The notes: a model not told the origin generated them from the sequence alone. Counted from the first letter of the stretch, positions 1 to 7,016 are shown. The stretch is DNA of 11,252 nucleotides from an uncultured Agathobacter sp. (GCA_934316545.1 CAKRDT010000040.1:1-11252), one strand, 5' to 3'. Program-made: numbers and translations.

Positions 1-304
1 CCTTCTTAGCAGTTACCTTAACAGTAACTTTTGCTGTACCAGCCTTAACAGCCTTAACAGTAACTTTCTTTCCTGATTTCTTTACTGAAGTAACAGACTT
101 CTTGCTAGAAGTAGCTGTAACCTTTACGCTCTTCCAAGTCTTAGGAGTTGTCACTTTCAGTGTCTTTGACTGGCCTACATATAATGTAGCCTTTGTTGCG
201 CTAAGCTTAGCTGTAGAAGCTGCTTCTGCATTTGCAACAGGGAAAGCTGTTACAACCATTGCGGCAGCAAGAGCTGAAGCTAACACTTTTTTGAATGTCT
301 TCAT
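1..304 (-). CDS. Secreted Ig-like (BIG2-type) surface protein, N-terminal part only
   Basis: The reading frame starts at ATG 304 and runs off the left edge, so about 101 residues are visible. It begins MKTFKKVLASALAAAMVV, a typical signal peptide: basic start, hydrophobic core, and an Ala-rich cleavage region near residues 24-29. The mature part is rich in Lys, Thr, Ser and Val, with a short beta-strand pattern (KATLYVGQSKTLKV, then KAGTAKVTVKV). This is the usual look of a bacterial Ig-like group 2 repeat in secreted or cell-wall proteins. An AGAGGAAA ribosome site lies about 6 nt before the ATG. Codons such as gct, act, gtt and aag dominate, unlike the more GC-rich purL and helicase genes, which suggests strong expression. 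The anchor and the rest of the protein lie outside the window. The secreted Ig-like call is fairly safe; any adhesion or S-layer role is inference. Confidence 0.8.
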   Translation of the reverse strand, partial: MKTFKKVLASALAAAMVVTAFPVANAEAASTAKLSATKATLYVGQSKTLKVTTPKTWKSVKVTATSSKKSVTSVKKSGKKVTVKAVKAGTAKVTVKVTAKK

Positions 305-417
305 GTCTTTTCCTCTCTTTCCTTTTTGGTTACCTCCTATCGAATTTCTACTCGTTTGCCTCACACGTTCAAGTTCCGGTATTCTCTCTCCTGTCATGCT
401 GCGGACAATCCATTCGA

Positions 418-654
418 TCAAACGCTTTCCCTTATTGCCTCTGCCGCATCCTCAGGCTTTCGCCCTGCGGCTTTGTCTACAGACACATAAATCATAATGA
501 TTGAAGCCTTGAACTTTCTTTGTCGCGTAGAGTGAACCGACATTGATTGCTCAGCATCAAATTCAGCAAGCTGCGCTTCAAGGGCTCTCAGCTTCTGTAT
601 GTATCTGCAATTGTAAGGTTGTCTGGAATCTATCTTTTCAATCCCAGTTTCCAT
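418..654 (-). CDS. Possible small or broken gene in the leader (78 codons)
   Basis: From ATG 654 this frame gives a charged, helix-prone product with segments such as KLRALEAQLAEFDAEQ and KPEDAAEAIRESV. The composition looks like real protein rather than antisense noise, and the frame is also open upstream of the ATG back to a stop at 706-708. No ribosome site precedes the ATG. Beyond its stop near 418, a different frame on the same strand continues with equally protein-like sequence (IEWIVRSMTGERIPELERVR) and stays open into the signal peptide of the Ig-like gene. One indel near 415-420 would join the two. It may be a decayed gene, a frameshifted gene or a leader peptide. I do not recognise the family. 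Confidence 0.25.
   Translation of the reverse strand: METGIEKIDSRQPYNCRYIQKLRALEAQLAEFDAEQSMSVHSTRQRKFKASIIMIYVSVDKAAGRKPEDAAEAIRESV
443..471 (-). promoter_or_regulatory. GNRA-capped hairpin in the leader
   Basis: On the minus strand GCCGCA (466-471) pairs with TGCGGC (443-448), enclosing a second stem of the form GGGC-GAAA-GCCT whose loop is a GAAA tetraloop. The outer and inner helices are separated by a short purine bulge on the 3' side (GAGGA). There is no U-tract behind it, so it is not a terminator. It could be an RNA control element of the downstream surface-protein gene, or chance pairing within the small open frame that overlaps it. Confidence 0.35.
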
Positions 655-724
655 AGTTTCAATAGTTGCTAACCGTTCTCGTACTTCTCTTATAGCAGTA
701 CTATCTTAACTACTCTACGTGACC

Positions 725-753
725 ATAATACACCAAGTATTGTAGCTTTGCAA
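725..753 (-). promoter_or_regulatory. Sigma-A promoter for the Ig-like protein transcript
   Basis: On the minus strand TTGCAA (748-753) is followed by a 17-bp spacer and TATTAT (725-730), both close to consensus at ideal spacing. The surrounding DNA is AT-rich and lies between an upstream terminator and the Ig-like gene, where a promoter is expected. The predicted transcript starts near 718. Confidence 0.65.
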
Positions 754-845
754 CATCAAAATCGCATTTTCTTGAAAAAATTATTTAATATTTTCTTAAT
801 CTATTAATTATTTTTTCATTTTTATATACAAATTCGACGTATTAG

Positions 846-873
846 AAAAACGGGCAATTTTCTGCCCGTTTTT
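846..873. terminator. Bidirectional intrinsic terminator
   Basis: An 11-bp perfect stem, AAAAACGGGCA with TGCCCGTTTTT, has a 6-nt loop (857-862). The GC core is flanked by A-runs on one side and T-runs on the other, so a U-tract follows the hairpin on either strand. It lies about 70 bp past the stop of the 62-residue gene on the minus strand and insulates that gene from the downstream surface-protein promoter. Confidence 0.8.
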
Positions 874-944
874 CAAGTTTTCTTCAAGGTTTCTGCTTTA
901 TGATATTGCGTTTCTTCATTATTCTATTGCGTTGACAATTCACT

Positions 945-1133
945 TTATCTTTGAAATTGTTCCATGACAGACTCCGTAATCGTCTCATTGGTGAGCCCAT
1001 TCTCTTTCACATAGTTTGCGTAGCCATGGAAATCAAACCTCATAGGTGTATGCATTTCGTACGGGTTAATCCGTGTGATAAAATCATCTGCAATCTTCTG
1101 CCTTTCTTTAAATGATTTCGTCCGTCCATTCAT
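945..1133 (-). CDS. Small hypothetical protein (62 residues)
   Basis: This is a complete frame with a clear ribosome site, GGGAGGT, 8 nt before the ATG, and a terminator downstream (846-873). The product is soluble, with no signal peptide or membrane segment. It begins with a basic stretch (MNGRTKSFKERQKIADDF) and ends with an acidic helix-like stretch (NETITESVMEQFQR), with NPYEMHTPMRFDFHGYANYV between. The frame is open upstream of the ATG for 23 codons back to a TAA near 1200. That extension carries ITSPDGRVLG, matching the end of PurL, but has no better start. I do not recognise the family and propose no function. Its promoter is not evident, and it may depend on purL read-through or on the palindromic region upstream. 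Confidence 0.6.
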   Translation of the reverse strand: MNGRTKSFKERQKIADDFITRINPYEMHTPMRFDFHGYANYVKENGLTNETITESVMEQFQR

Positions 1134-1146
1134 ATGAATATACCTC

Positions 1147-1172
1147 CCAAGTACTCGTCCATCCGGGCTGGT
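1147..1172 (-). repeat. Diverged fragment of the purL 3' end
   Basis: On the minus strand this stretch matches purL 1677-1702 at 23 of 26 positions, in the same orientation. In both places the frame reads ITSPDGRVLG. The two copies lie 530 bp apart. Similarity fades on both sides: upstream only the preceding ATT codon matches. The fragment sits immediately before, and its tail forms part of, the ribosome site of the 62-residue gene. It may be left from a partial duplication or recombination involving the purL end. Confidence 0.55.
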
Positions 1173-1222
1173 AATTTTGGATATAAAAGGAATCTCTGCT
1201 TATCATTTCCAACTTATCCATG

Positions 1223-1283
1223 CAGAAAAGAGTGAAAAGGGTTGGTGCGAATTCATTCGCAATCAAGCCTTTTCTCTTTTCTG
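1223..1283. repeat. 61-bp hairpin within the palindromic island
   Basis: The left arm CAGAAAAGAG-tg-AAAAGG (1223-1240) pairs with CCTTTTCTCTTTTCTG (1268-1283): 16 pairs with only a two-base bulge. Inside, TTG pairs with CAA and GCGAAT (1247-1252) with ATTCGC (1255-1260) around a two-base centre. There is no U-tract immediately after it on either strand, so a simple terminator is unlikely. Confidence 0.6.
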
Positions 1284-1453
1284 GCAGAGGCTGCGCAAGC
1301 AGCCGCATGGATAAGCAATCGATTCCCTAAACTCAAGCGAGAGCGGCAGCAACTTGTTGCTGGCACAAACGAAGCCTTTGCTGAGTTTGTCCGCTCGAGC
1401 ACCTTTCCCTCCATTACTTCCGGATGGCGATTTTGAAGCAGTCGAGCAAAGGA

Positions 1454-1508
1454 AAAGAAGAACCTGTTCCGCGACAAATTCATTTGTCTAAGGGACAGGT
1501 TCTTCTTT
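1454..1508. terminator. Long hairpin, REP-like and possibly the purL terminator
   Basis: AAAGAAGAACCTGTTCC (1454-1470) pairs with GGGACAGGTTCTTCTTT (1492-1508) at 16 of 17 positions, the remaining one being a G-T wobble in one strand. GACAAA (1473-1478) and TTTGTC (1483-1488) form an inner stem with a TTCA loop. On the minus strand it lies about 65 bp beyond the purL stop and is followed by a T-rich stretch, so it could end purL transcription. The GGGACAGGTTCTT arm resembles hairpin repeats I recall as scattered in clostridial genomes and linked with REP-associated tyrosine transposases; that link is from memory. Confidence 0.45.
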
Positions 1509-1526
1509 GACATAAGGCGCAGCCGC

Positions 1527-1545
1527 TATCCGGTGCAACCGGATA
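1527..1545. repeat. Perfect 8-bp stem-loop at the purL-side end of the island
   Basis: TATCCGGT and ACCGGATA form a perfect stem around a GCA loop. It is enclosed, together with the 1454-1508 hairpin, by the outer arms at 1438-1447 and 1547-1556. The whole could therefore fold as a multi-branched structure with two internal hairpins. Confidence 0.5.
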
Positions 1546-1573
1546 AGCTCGACTGCGTTCTTTCATTATTATA

Positions 1574-4500
1574 TTACTTGAAGTATGCCACGCCTGATTC
1601 GAACAGTTTCATATCCTGCTCGCCGTAGATGTTCATGGCTACGGCTTCGCCGCGTCTTTCGGAATGAGCCATCTTTCCAAGTACTCGACCATCCGGACTT
1701 GTAATACCCTCAATCGCCCTATACGATCCATTGACATTCCACTCTTCATCCATGGTCGGCACACCTGCCTCGTTGACATACTGTGTTGCGACCTGTCCGT
1801 TTGCGAAAAGCTGATCCAGCCACTCCTTCGGCGCTACGAATCTTCCCTCGCCGTGGGATGCCGGGTTGCAGTAAGTCTTGCCAAGCTCTGCCTGCTGCAG
1901 CCATGGGGACTTGTTCGTTACAACCTTGGTGTATACCATCTTGCTGATATGGCGGTTGATCGTGTTGTAAGTCAGTGTCGGCGAATCCTCGGTCTGCATG
2001 CGGATCTCGCCGTACGGTACCAAGCCAAGCTTGATGAGTGCCTGGAATCCGTTACAGATTCCAAGTGCCAGTCCGTCGCGCTCACCCAGAAGCTTATTGA
2101 CTGCCTCGGTCATCTTTGCGTTGCGGAACGCGGTGGCAAAGAACTTGGCAGATCCTTCCGGCTCATCTCCTGCGGAGAATCCGCCCGGGAACATGATGAT
2201 CTGGGACTGGTCGATTGCCTTGACGAACTCATCGACGGAATCACGGATGTCTGCTGCACTCAGGTTCTTGAATACTTTAACGATCGTGTTGGCTCCGGCT
2301 CTCTCGAATGCCTTTGCACTGTCGTACTCACAGTTGGTTCCCGGAAATACCGGAATGAATACGGTTGGCTTTGCTACTTTATTCTTGCAGATGTAGATTT
2401 CTTTTGTATCAAATACGCCCGTCTTGATCTCCGTCTTGTCTTCGGTGGCACGTGTTTTGAATACCTTTTCGAGTGTTCCGGTCCATGCGGCGATCGCCTC
2501 ATCCATTCCGATGCTCATATCCTTGTAACGGAAGGTCTGATCGGCATTGACTTCACCGACCACCACTGCCTCGGAAATGGTTTCTTTTATAATAGGAAGA
2601 AACTCTTCCGGCACTTCGGCTACGATGTTACCGAATCCTGCTCCGTAAAGTGTCTCGGCACTTACGCTGTCCTCGATTGTGACACCGAGTTTGTTACCGA
2701 ACGCCATCTTGCTGACTGCTGCCGCAAGACCTTTTCCGTCTAAGGCATATGCAGAGACGATTGCTTTCTTGCCGATCAGCTCATGAATCTTATCGTATAA
2801 AGCCATAACCTGCTCGTATACCGGCAGATCATACTCATTTTTCTCAATGGTAAAGAGTACAAGCTTGTTGCCTGCCTTCTTTAATTCCGGTGTGATGACA
2901 TCCTTCTCTCTTGCCACATCCACTGCGAATGAAACAAGTGTCGGAGGCACATCGATCTCATTGAAGGTTCCGGACATGGAATCCTTACCACCGATGGAAG
3001 GAAGTCCGAAGCCGATCTGGGCATCATAGGCTCCGAGGAGTGCTGCGAAAGGCTGGCTCCAGCGCTTCGGGTCCTCGCACATTCTGCGGAAGTACTCCTG
3101 GAAGGTAAATCTTACTTTCTTGAAGTCGCCGCCGGCTGTCACGATGCGGGACAGGGATTCGAGTACCGCATAAACGGATCCGTGGTATGGACTCCAGGAG
3201 GATAAATATGGATCGAAACCGTAGGACATCATCGTTACGGTGTCGCATTTTCCGTTGAGAACCGGAAGCTTAGCGACCATGCTCTGTGTCTCGGTCAGCT
3301 GATAACGTCCGCCATATGGCATGTATACGCTGCCGGCGCCGATGGAACCGTCGAACATCTCGACAAGTCCCTTCTGGGAACATACGTTGAGGTCGGAAAG
3401 CATCGCAAGCCATGCTGCTTTGTTATCGCCTTTTTCTACTGCTTCTGCAACCTTTGGAAGTTCCATCTTCTTGAAGAAGTTGTCACTTTCAACCGGCATC
3501 TCGACTTCAACGTCTGCCTCCTGATGCGCGCCGTTCGTATCGAGGAATGCACGGGAGATATTGACGATTTCCTTGCCTCTCCATACGAGTACAAGTCTCG
3601 GATCCTCGGTTACCACAGCCACCTCGGTTGCCTCAAGGTTTTCTTCCCTGGCATATGCGAGGAACTGCTCCACATCCTGCGGAGCGACAACGACTGCCAT
3701 ACGCTCCTGTGACTCGGAGATGGCGATCTCGGTTCCGTCAAGTCCTGCATATTTCTTCGGTACTTTATCAAGTTCAACGCGAAGTCCGTCTGCCAGTTCT
3801 CCGATTGCTACGGATACGCCGCCGGCACCGAAATCGTTACATTTCTTAATAATATGGCTGACTTCTTCTCTTCTAAAAAGTCTCTGCAGCTTACGCTCGG
3901 TCGGTGCGTTACCCTTCTGCACCTCTGCGCCACATACGGAAGTGGACTCTGTATTGTGCGCCTTGGAGGATCCTGTCGCACCACCGATTCCGTCGCGTCC
4001 GGTACGTCCGCCAAGGAGAATGATCTTGTCTCCCGGATCGGATGTCAGTCTCTGTACGGCGCGTCTCGGTGCTGCACCCATGACGGCACCAATTTCCATA
4101 CGTTTTGCAACGTAATCCGGATGGTAAACCTCTTTTACATAACCGGTTGACAATCCAATCTGGTTACCGTAGGAGCTGTATCCTCTTGCTGCCTCGCGCA
4201 CGATCTTCTTCTGCGGCAGCTTTCCTTCGATGGTATCCTTAACCGGAACGGTCGGATCGGCTGCACCGGTCACACGCATTGCCTGGTATACATAAGTACG
4301 TCCGGATAACGGATCGCGGATAGCTCCGCCAAGACAGGTTGCTGCACCACCGAACGGCTCGATCTCGGTCGGGTGGTTGTGTGTCTCATTCTTGAAGTTA
4401 ACTAACCAATCCTCTGTCTTTCCATCGACTTCTACCGGCACAACGATGGAACATGCATTGATTTCATCGGACTCTTCCTGATCATCCAGCTTGCCCTCTG

Positions 4501-5356
4501 CTTTCAGCTTCTTCATCGCAAGTAAAGCAAGGTCCATCAGACATACGAACTTGTCATCTCTTCCCTTGTACATATCTTTATGCGCCTCAAGGTACTCCTC
4601 GTAGGTCTTCTTGATCGGTGCCTGATAGAATCCGTCATCAAACTTCACATTCTTAAGCTCGGTTGAGAATGTGGTGTGGCGGCAGTGATCACTCCAGTAG
4701 GTATCGAGAACGCGGATCTCGGTCATGGACGGATTGCGCTTCTCCTCCTTCTTGAAGTAATTCTGGATATGTAAGAAATCCTTGAATGTCATCGCAAGGT
4801 TGAGCGATGCATAAAGCTCGTTCAGCTTATCCTCCGGCATATCAATAAAGCCATCGAAGATTGCCACATCGGCAGGATCATCAAACTCCTGTACAAGTGT
4901 CTGCGGCTTCTCCAATCCGGTTTCTCTGGAATCCACCGGATTGATACAGTACTTCTTGATGGCCGCAAGCTCATCGTCCGAAACGCTTCCAACAATCACG
5001 TAAGTGGTTGCGCTGCGGATCACAGGCTCCTCTTCCTCGTTCAGAAGCTTCACACACTGCTCAGCGGAATCCGCTCTCTGGTCGAACTGTCCCGGAAGGA
5101 ACTCAACAGAGAATACTTTTCCGTTTCCGGCATCAAAATTTTCTTCGTAAATATCGTCAACAGGAGGCTCAGAAAATACAGTCTGCAATGCCTTCTGATA
5201 AGTTTCATCCGACACATTCTCTACATCGTAACGGATCAGCACACGAACTTCTTCGACTGCAATTCCGAGATAATGCTTGATCTCATGCTTCAGCTCCTTT
5301 GCCTTTACTGCAAAGTCTGGTTTCTTTTCTACGTATACGCGGCGTACATTGCCCAT
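1574..5356 (-). CDS. purL: Phosphoribosylformylglycinamidine synthase, single-chain type
   Basis: This cytoplasmic enzyme converts FGAR, glutamine and ATP to FGAM in step 4 of de novo purine synthesis. The 1260-residue chain is full length for the fused clostridial/proteobacterial type, in which the PurS-, PurL- and PurQ-like parts are joined. The synthetase core shows WSDHCRHTTF (221-230), NFKNETHNHPTEIEPFGG (320-337), DFGAGGVSVAIGE (508-520) and GLPSIGGKDSMSG (784-796). The C-terminal glutaminase (about 995-1260) has FPGTNCEYDSA, FPGGFSAGDE, the nucleophile Cys1101 in GICNGFQ, and His1168/Glu1170 in SHGEGRF. The start is set by AAGGAGGAG 5 nt before the ATG. The usual MGHSER near the end reads MAHSER (residue 1230), probably a neutral variant. 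It has its own promoter and no purine riboswitch, as the leader is only about 35 nt. No other purine gene is in view. Confidence 0.98.
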   Translation of the reverse strand: MGNVRRVYVEKKPDFAVKAKELKHEIKHYLGIAVEEVRVLIRYDVENVSDETYQKALQTVFSEPPVDDIYEENFDAGNGKVFSVEFLPGQFDQRADSAEQCVKLLNEEEEPVIRSATTYVIVGSVSDDELAAIKKYCINPVDSRETGLEKPQTLVQEFDDPADVAIFDGFIDMPEDKLNELYASLNLAMTFKDFLHIQNYFKKEEKRNPSMTEIRVLDTYWSDHCRHTTFSTELKNVKFDDGFYQAPIKKTYEEYLEAHKDMYKGRDDKFVCLMDLALLAMKKLKAEGKLDDQEESDEINACSIVVPVEVDGKTEDWLVNFKNETHNHPTEIEPFGGAATCLGGAIRDPLSGRTYVYQAMRVTGAADPTVPVKDTIEGKLPQKKIVREAARGYSSYGNQIGLSTGYVKEVYHPDYVAKRMEIGAVMGAAPRRAVQRLTSDPGDKIILLGGRTGRDGIGGATGSSKAHNTESTSVCGAEVQKGNAPTERKLQRLFRREEVSHIIKKCNDFGAGGVSVAIGELADGLRVELDKVPKKYAGLDGTEIAISESQERMAVVVAPQDVEQFLAYAREENLEATEVAVVTEDPRLVLVWRGKEIVNISRAFLDTNGAHQEADVEVEMPVESDNFFKKMELPKVAEAVEKGDNKAAWLAMLSDLNVCSQKGLVEMFDGSIGAGSVYMPYGGRYQLTETQSMVAKLPVLNGKCDTVTMMSYGFDPYLSSWSPYHGSVYAVLESLSRIVTAGGDFKKVRFTFQEYFRRMCEDPKRWSQPFAALLGAYDAQIGFGLPSIGGKDSMSGTFNEIDVPPTLVSFAVDVAREKDVITPELKKAGNKLVLFTIEKNEYDLPVYEQVMALYDKIHELIGKKAIVSAYALDGKGLAAAVSKMAFGNKLGVTIEDSVSAETLYGAGFGNIVAEVPEEFLPIIKETISEAVVVGEVNADQTFRYKDMSIGMDEAIAAWTGTLEKVFKTRATEDKTEIKTGVFDTKEIYICKNKVAKPTVFIPVFPGTNCEYDSAKAFERAGANTIVKVFKNLSAADIRDSVDEFVKAIDQSQIIMFPGGFSAGDEPEGSAKFFATAFRNAKMTEAVNKLLGERDGLALGICNGFQALIKLGLVPYGEIRMQTEDSPTLTYNTINRHISKMVYTKVVTNKSPWLQQAELGKTYCNPASHGEGRFVAPKEWLDQLFANGQVATQYVNEAGVPTMDEEWNVNGSYRAIEGITSPDGRVLGKMAHSERRGEAVAMNIYGEQDMKLFESGVAYFK

Positions 5357-5397
5357 AGGTACTCCTCCTTAATTTGTGGTTTATCATTACTATGTTT

Positions 5398-5426
5398 AGT
5401 ATAGCGCAAGCATATGAATTAGTAAA
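5398..5426 (-). promoter_or_regulatory. Sigma-A promoter of purL
   Basis: On the minus strand TTTACT (5421-5426) is followed by a 17-bp spacer and TATACT (5398-5403). The start would fall near 5391, giving a leader of about 35 nt that carries the strong ribosome site. I see neither a purine riboswitch fold nor an obvious PurR-type palindrome here. A second weaker choice, TTGCGC with TGATAA 17 bp later, overlaps it. Confidence 0.55.
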
Positions 5427-5560
5427 GTTAATATATCTTACGTTGTTTATTACTTTTTCTTATCATAAAGGAAGTTTGCCCTTTATCCTCACATTCTTTT
5501 ACTTTCGAATCAGCTTTTTATTGCATTTCTTGTACTAATCGTATTGCATGATTTCAATAA

Positions 5561-5594
5561 AAAACAGAAATCCATGCGTTTGGATTTCTGTTTT
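5561..5594 (-). terminator. Intrinsic terminator of the L,D-transpeptidase gene
   Basis: A perfect 14-bp stem, AAAACAGAAATCCA (5561-5574) with TGGATTTCTGTTTT (5581-5594), has a 6-nt loop. On the minus strand it is followed by a run of T's (TTTTTTATT). It lies 23 bp past the stop of the transpeptidase gene and well before the purL promoter, so purL is transcribed separately. Confidence 0.85.
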
Positions 5595-5616
5595 CTCTTC
5601 CATATTATGCGGCGTT

Positions 5617-6933
5617 CTAATTCTCTGTCGTATTGTTCTCGGTATTGGCATTCGGAGTCTGTGTATGATGACTATCCGGATTCTCCGTATGATTCTCTGA
5701 ATTCTGATCCGGATTCTCGGTATTGTTATTCTGGCTGTTATCATCCGGTTTCTCGGTATTGTTACCATCCGGATTCTCCGTGTTCTGATCATCCGAATCA
5801 TCGGTGTCATCCTTCGGTGCCGTGTAATTCACATGGAAGGTTACCTTCTTGGACTTGTTGCCTGCCAGATCCTTTGCATATACCGTTACTTTGTAGTTTC
5901 CGTCTTCTTCATTTAAGATTGCATCCAGCAGCTCATCCGCATCAATCGTCACGTACTTCGATGCAAGTACCTCGCCGCTGTCCTTGGCCGTCACATTTTT
6001 CTTAAGAAGTGTGATCACCTGCTTCTCGGACAGTTTCTTATCCTGTGTTTCTGTGAGGCTGATGTTCTTCTTCTTGACGGTAACGGTCGGCTTCTTGGTA
6101 TCCTTTACAGTGATAACACGCTTCACCGTCGTTGTACGGCTGAGTGAATCGGTTGTCTGATATGTAATCGTATACTTTCCGGCTTTCTTCATATTCAGTT
6201 TGCCCTTCACACGGATTTTCAACGATTTACCCTTGTAATCGGTAGCTGTAATGCTTTTTTTCAGGTTCGGTTTCTTTGCGCATCGCTCCACAGTAATGTT
6301 CTTCACACCCTTGATGGTAGGAGCCATCTTACGCCAAGGATTCTTCGGATTCGGATCGGTCGGATCCCATCCACGGTAGCCGCTGCTCGTATCGATTCTT
6401 ACCGGATTCGGTTTACCGAGCGGTCCCGGATCGTTTCCGTCATAGATCCGGACCTTCGTTCCCGAAGAACAGTTATCATAGATCCACTTGGCATCCGCCA
6501 CATTCAGGCGCACACATCCGTGCGATGCCGCGCTGCCGAGACGGTTGTATGAGTTATACGCAAGCGTACTCGGATCGGCTGCACTGTAATATACGGAATG
6601 GAACAACACGCCGCCGACAATACGGCTGCAATACTGTCCGTATACGTTTCCCATCAGTGTATGCCAGCGATACTGATTCGAGATGGAGAACGTGCCTGTC
6701 GGGGTGGCATTATTGACACCAACGGAACAAGCCATCGCCTTCACCGGGATCGTGTATTTTCCTTTGTCGTCCAGTTTGTACACCGTAACACAGTTCTGCT
6801 TACGGTTGATCTGGATGTAATACGGGTGCTTGGTTGCCGCATCACTCTCCATCGGCACACCCACGCTCGTCACAAGCAGGAACGCAGCCAGCAGAGCGCA
6901 GCAGAAACGTCCTAATTTACTTCTTGTTTTCAT
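5617..6933 (-). CDS. Secreted YkuD-family L,D-transpeptidase with Ig-like domains
   Basis: Enzymes of this family form 3-3 peptidoglycan cross-links or attach proteins to the wall, outside the membrane. The 438-residue product begins with a signal peptide (MKTRSKLGRFCCALLAAFLL; likely cleavage near ESDA-ATK, residue 33). No lipobox is present. The catalytic domain spans about 36-165: YYIQINRKQNCVTVYKL, the PTGTF turn (78-82), FHSVYY with His112, and the signature SHGCVRL with His138 and nucleophile Cys140. Two Ig-like/DUF5011-style beta domains follow (about 205-280 and 282-370; KDTKKPTV, YAKDLAGNKSKKVTF). The chain ends in an Asn/Thr/Glu/Pro/Asp-rich tail (about 373-438) with no LPXTG motif or final membrane helix. 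An AGGAG site precedes the ATG by 7 nt. The gene is divergent from a LysR-type regulator, which may control it. The family call is firm; the exact cross-linking role is not determined. Confidence 0.93.
   Translation of the reverse strand: MKTRSKLGRFCCALLAAFLLVTSVGVPMESDAATKHPYYIQINRKQNCVTVYKLDDKGKYTIPVKAMACSVGVNNATPTGTFSISNQYRWHTLMGNVYGQYCSRIVGGVLFHSVYYSAADPSTLAYNSYNRLGSAASHGCVRLNVADAKWIYDNCSSGTKVRIYDGNDPGPLGKPNPVRIDTSSGYRGWDPTDPNPKNPWRKMAPTIKGVKNITVERCAKKPNLKKSITATDYKGKSLKIRVKGKLNMKKAGKYTITYQTTDSLSRTTTVKRVITVKDTKKPTVTVKKKNISLTETQDKKLSEKQVITLLKKNVTAKDSGEVLASKYVTIDADELLDAILNEEDGNYKVTVYAKDLAGNKSKKVTFHVNYTAPKDDTDDSDDQNTENPDGNNTEKPDDNSQNNNTENPDQNSENHTENPDSHHTQTPNANTENNTTEN
5620..5817 (-). repeat. 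Low-complexity TENPD-like repeats encoding the transpeptidase tail
   Basis: The last 65 codons repeat variants of TENPDxN, TEKPDDN, TENPDQN and TENPDSH. At the DNA level, imperfect copies of a CCGGATTCTC-like word recur with spacing that keeps the reading frame. Such disordered acidic tails are common on secreted wall proteins of Clostridia, and the repeats make the region prone to length change. Shadow frames here on the other strand are Arg/Ile- or Ser/Tyr-rich artefacts. Confidence 0.7.
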
Positions 6934-7016
6934 ACTTTTCTCCTCTTTCCTCTCGCGTCGAATGCATAGGAAACCGACGCGGTCTTATGAAACATGACAT
7001 ATTTTCCAAATTTGTG

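Larger units (their letters stand above)
305..718 (-). promoter_or_regulatory. Long 5' leader of the Ig-like protein gene, with a tandem ribosome site
   Basis: With transcription starting about 7 nt after the -10 box at 725-730, the mRNA leader is roughly 415 nt, which is long for this kind of gene. Near its 3' end are two Shine-Dalgarno-like stretches on the minus strand. A perfect AGGAGGT (332-338) has no ATG, GTG or TTG at usable spacing. A weaker AGAGGAAA is followed by the used ATG at 304. The upstream site may be a ribosome standby site or the remnant of another gene's start. A hairpin (443-471) and a small open frame (418-654) also fall inside the leader. I could not match it to a riboswitch class I know; in particular the c-di-GMP-I conserved core is absent. 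Confidence 0.4.
1223..1556. repeat. Nested palindromic island, possible MITE/REP-like element or structured RNA
   Basis: About 330 bp between purL and the small gene contain no convincing gene but several clear inverted repeats. These are a long hairpin at 1223-1283; GCTGC-gcaa-GCAGC (1290-1303); CAGCAAC-tt-GTTGCTG near 1345-1361; CCTTTGCT (about 1374-1381) paired with AGCAAAGG (about 1445-1452); an extended hairpin at 1454-1508; TATCCGGT-gca-ACCGGATA (1527-1545); and an enclosing pair GCAGTCGAGC (1438-1447) with GCTCGACTGC (1547-1556). Open frames exist on both strands, but they read through the palindromes and have Ser/Arg/Ala-rich low-quality products. Such a density of paired arms suggests an interspersed repeat or a folded non-coding RNA. 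A genome-wide copy count would decide. Confidence 0.55.

Noticed and set aside
305..718. c-di-GMP-I riboswitch in the surface-protein leader
   Set aside because: A few bases around the GAAA hairpin recall it, but the paired conserved cores of that class are not present in order.
1108..1308. 66-codon minus-strand frame overlapping the 62-residue gene
   Set aside because: It starts inside the palindromic island and has no ribosome site, and the overlapping downstream gene has a far better start signal.
1253..1513. 86-codon minus-strand frame in the palindromic island
   Set aside because: It runs through two hairpin arms, its product is a Ser/Arg/Ala-rich low-complexity sequence, and no good ribosome site precedes it. 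It is better explained as part of a repeat element.
1664..2743. 359-codon open frame on the plus strand inside purL
   Set aside because: It is wholly antisense to the strongly conserved glutaminase and synthetase part of PurL, has a Cys/Leu/Arg-rich shadow composition and no ribosome site. It is explained by purL codon bias.
5357..5427. Purine riboswitch before purL
   Set aside because: The predicted leader is only about 35 nt and contains neither the three-way junction nor an expression-platform terminator.
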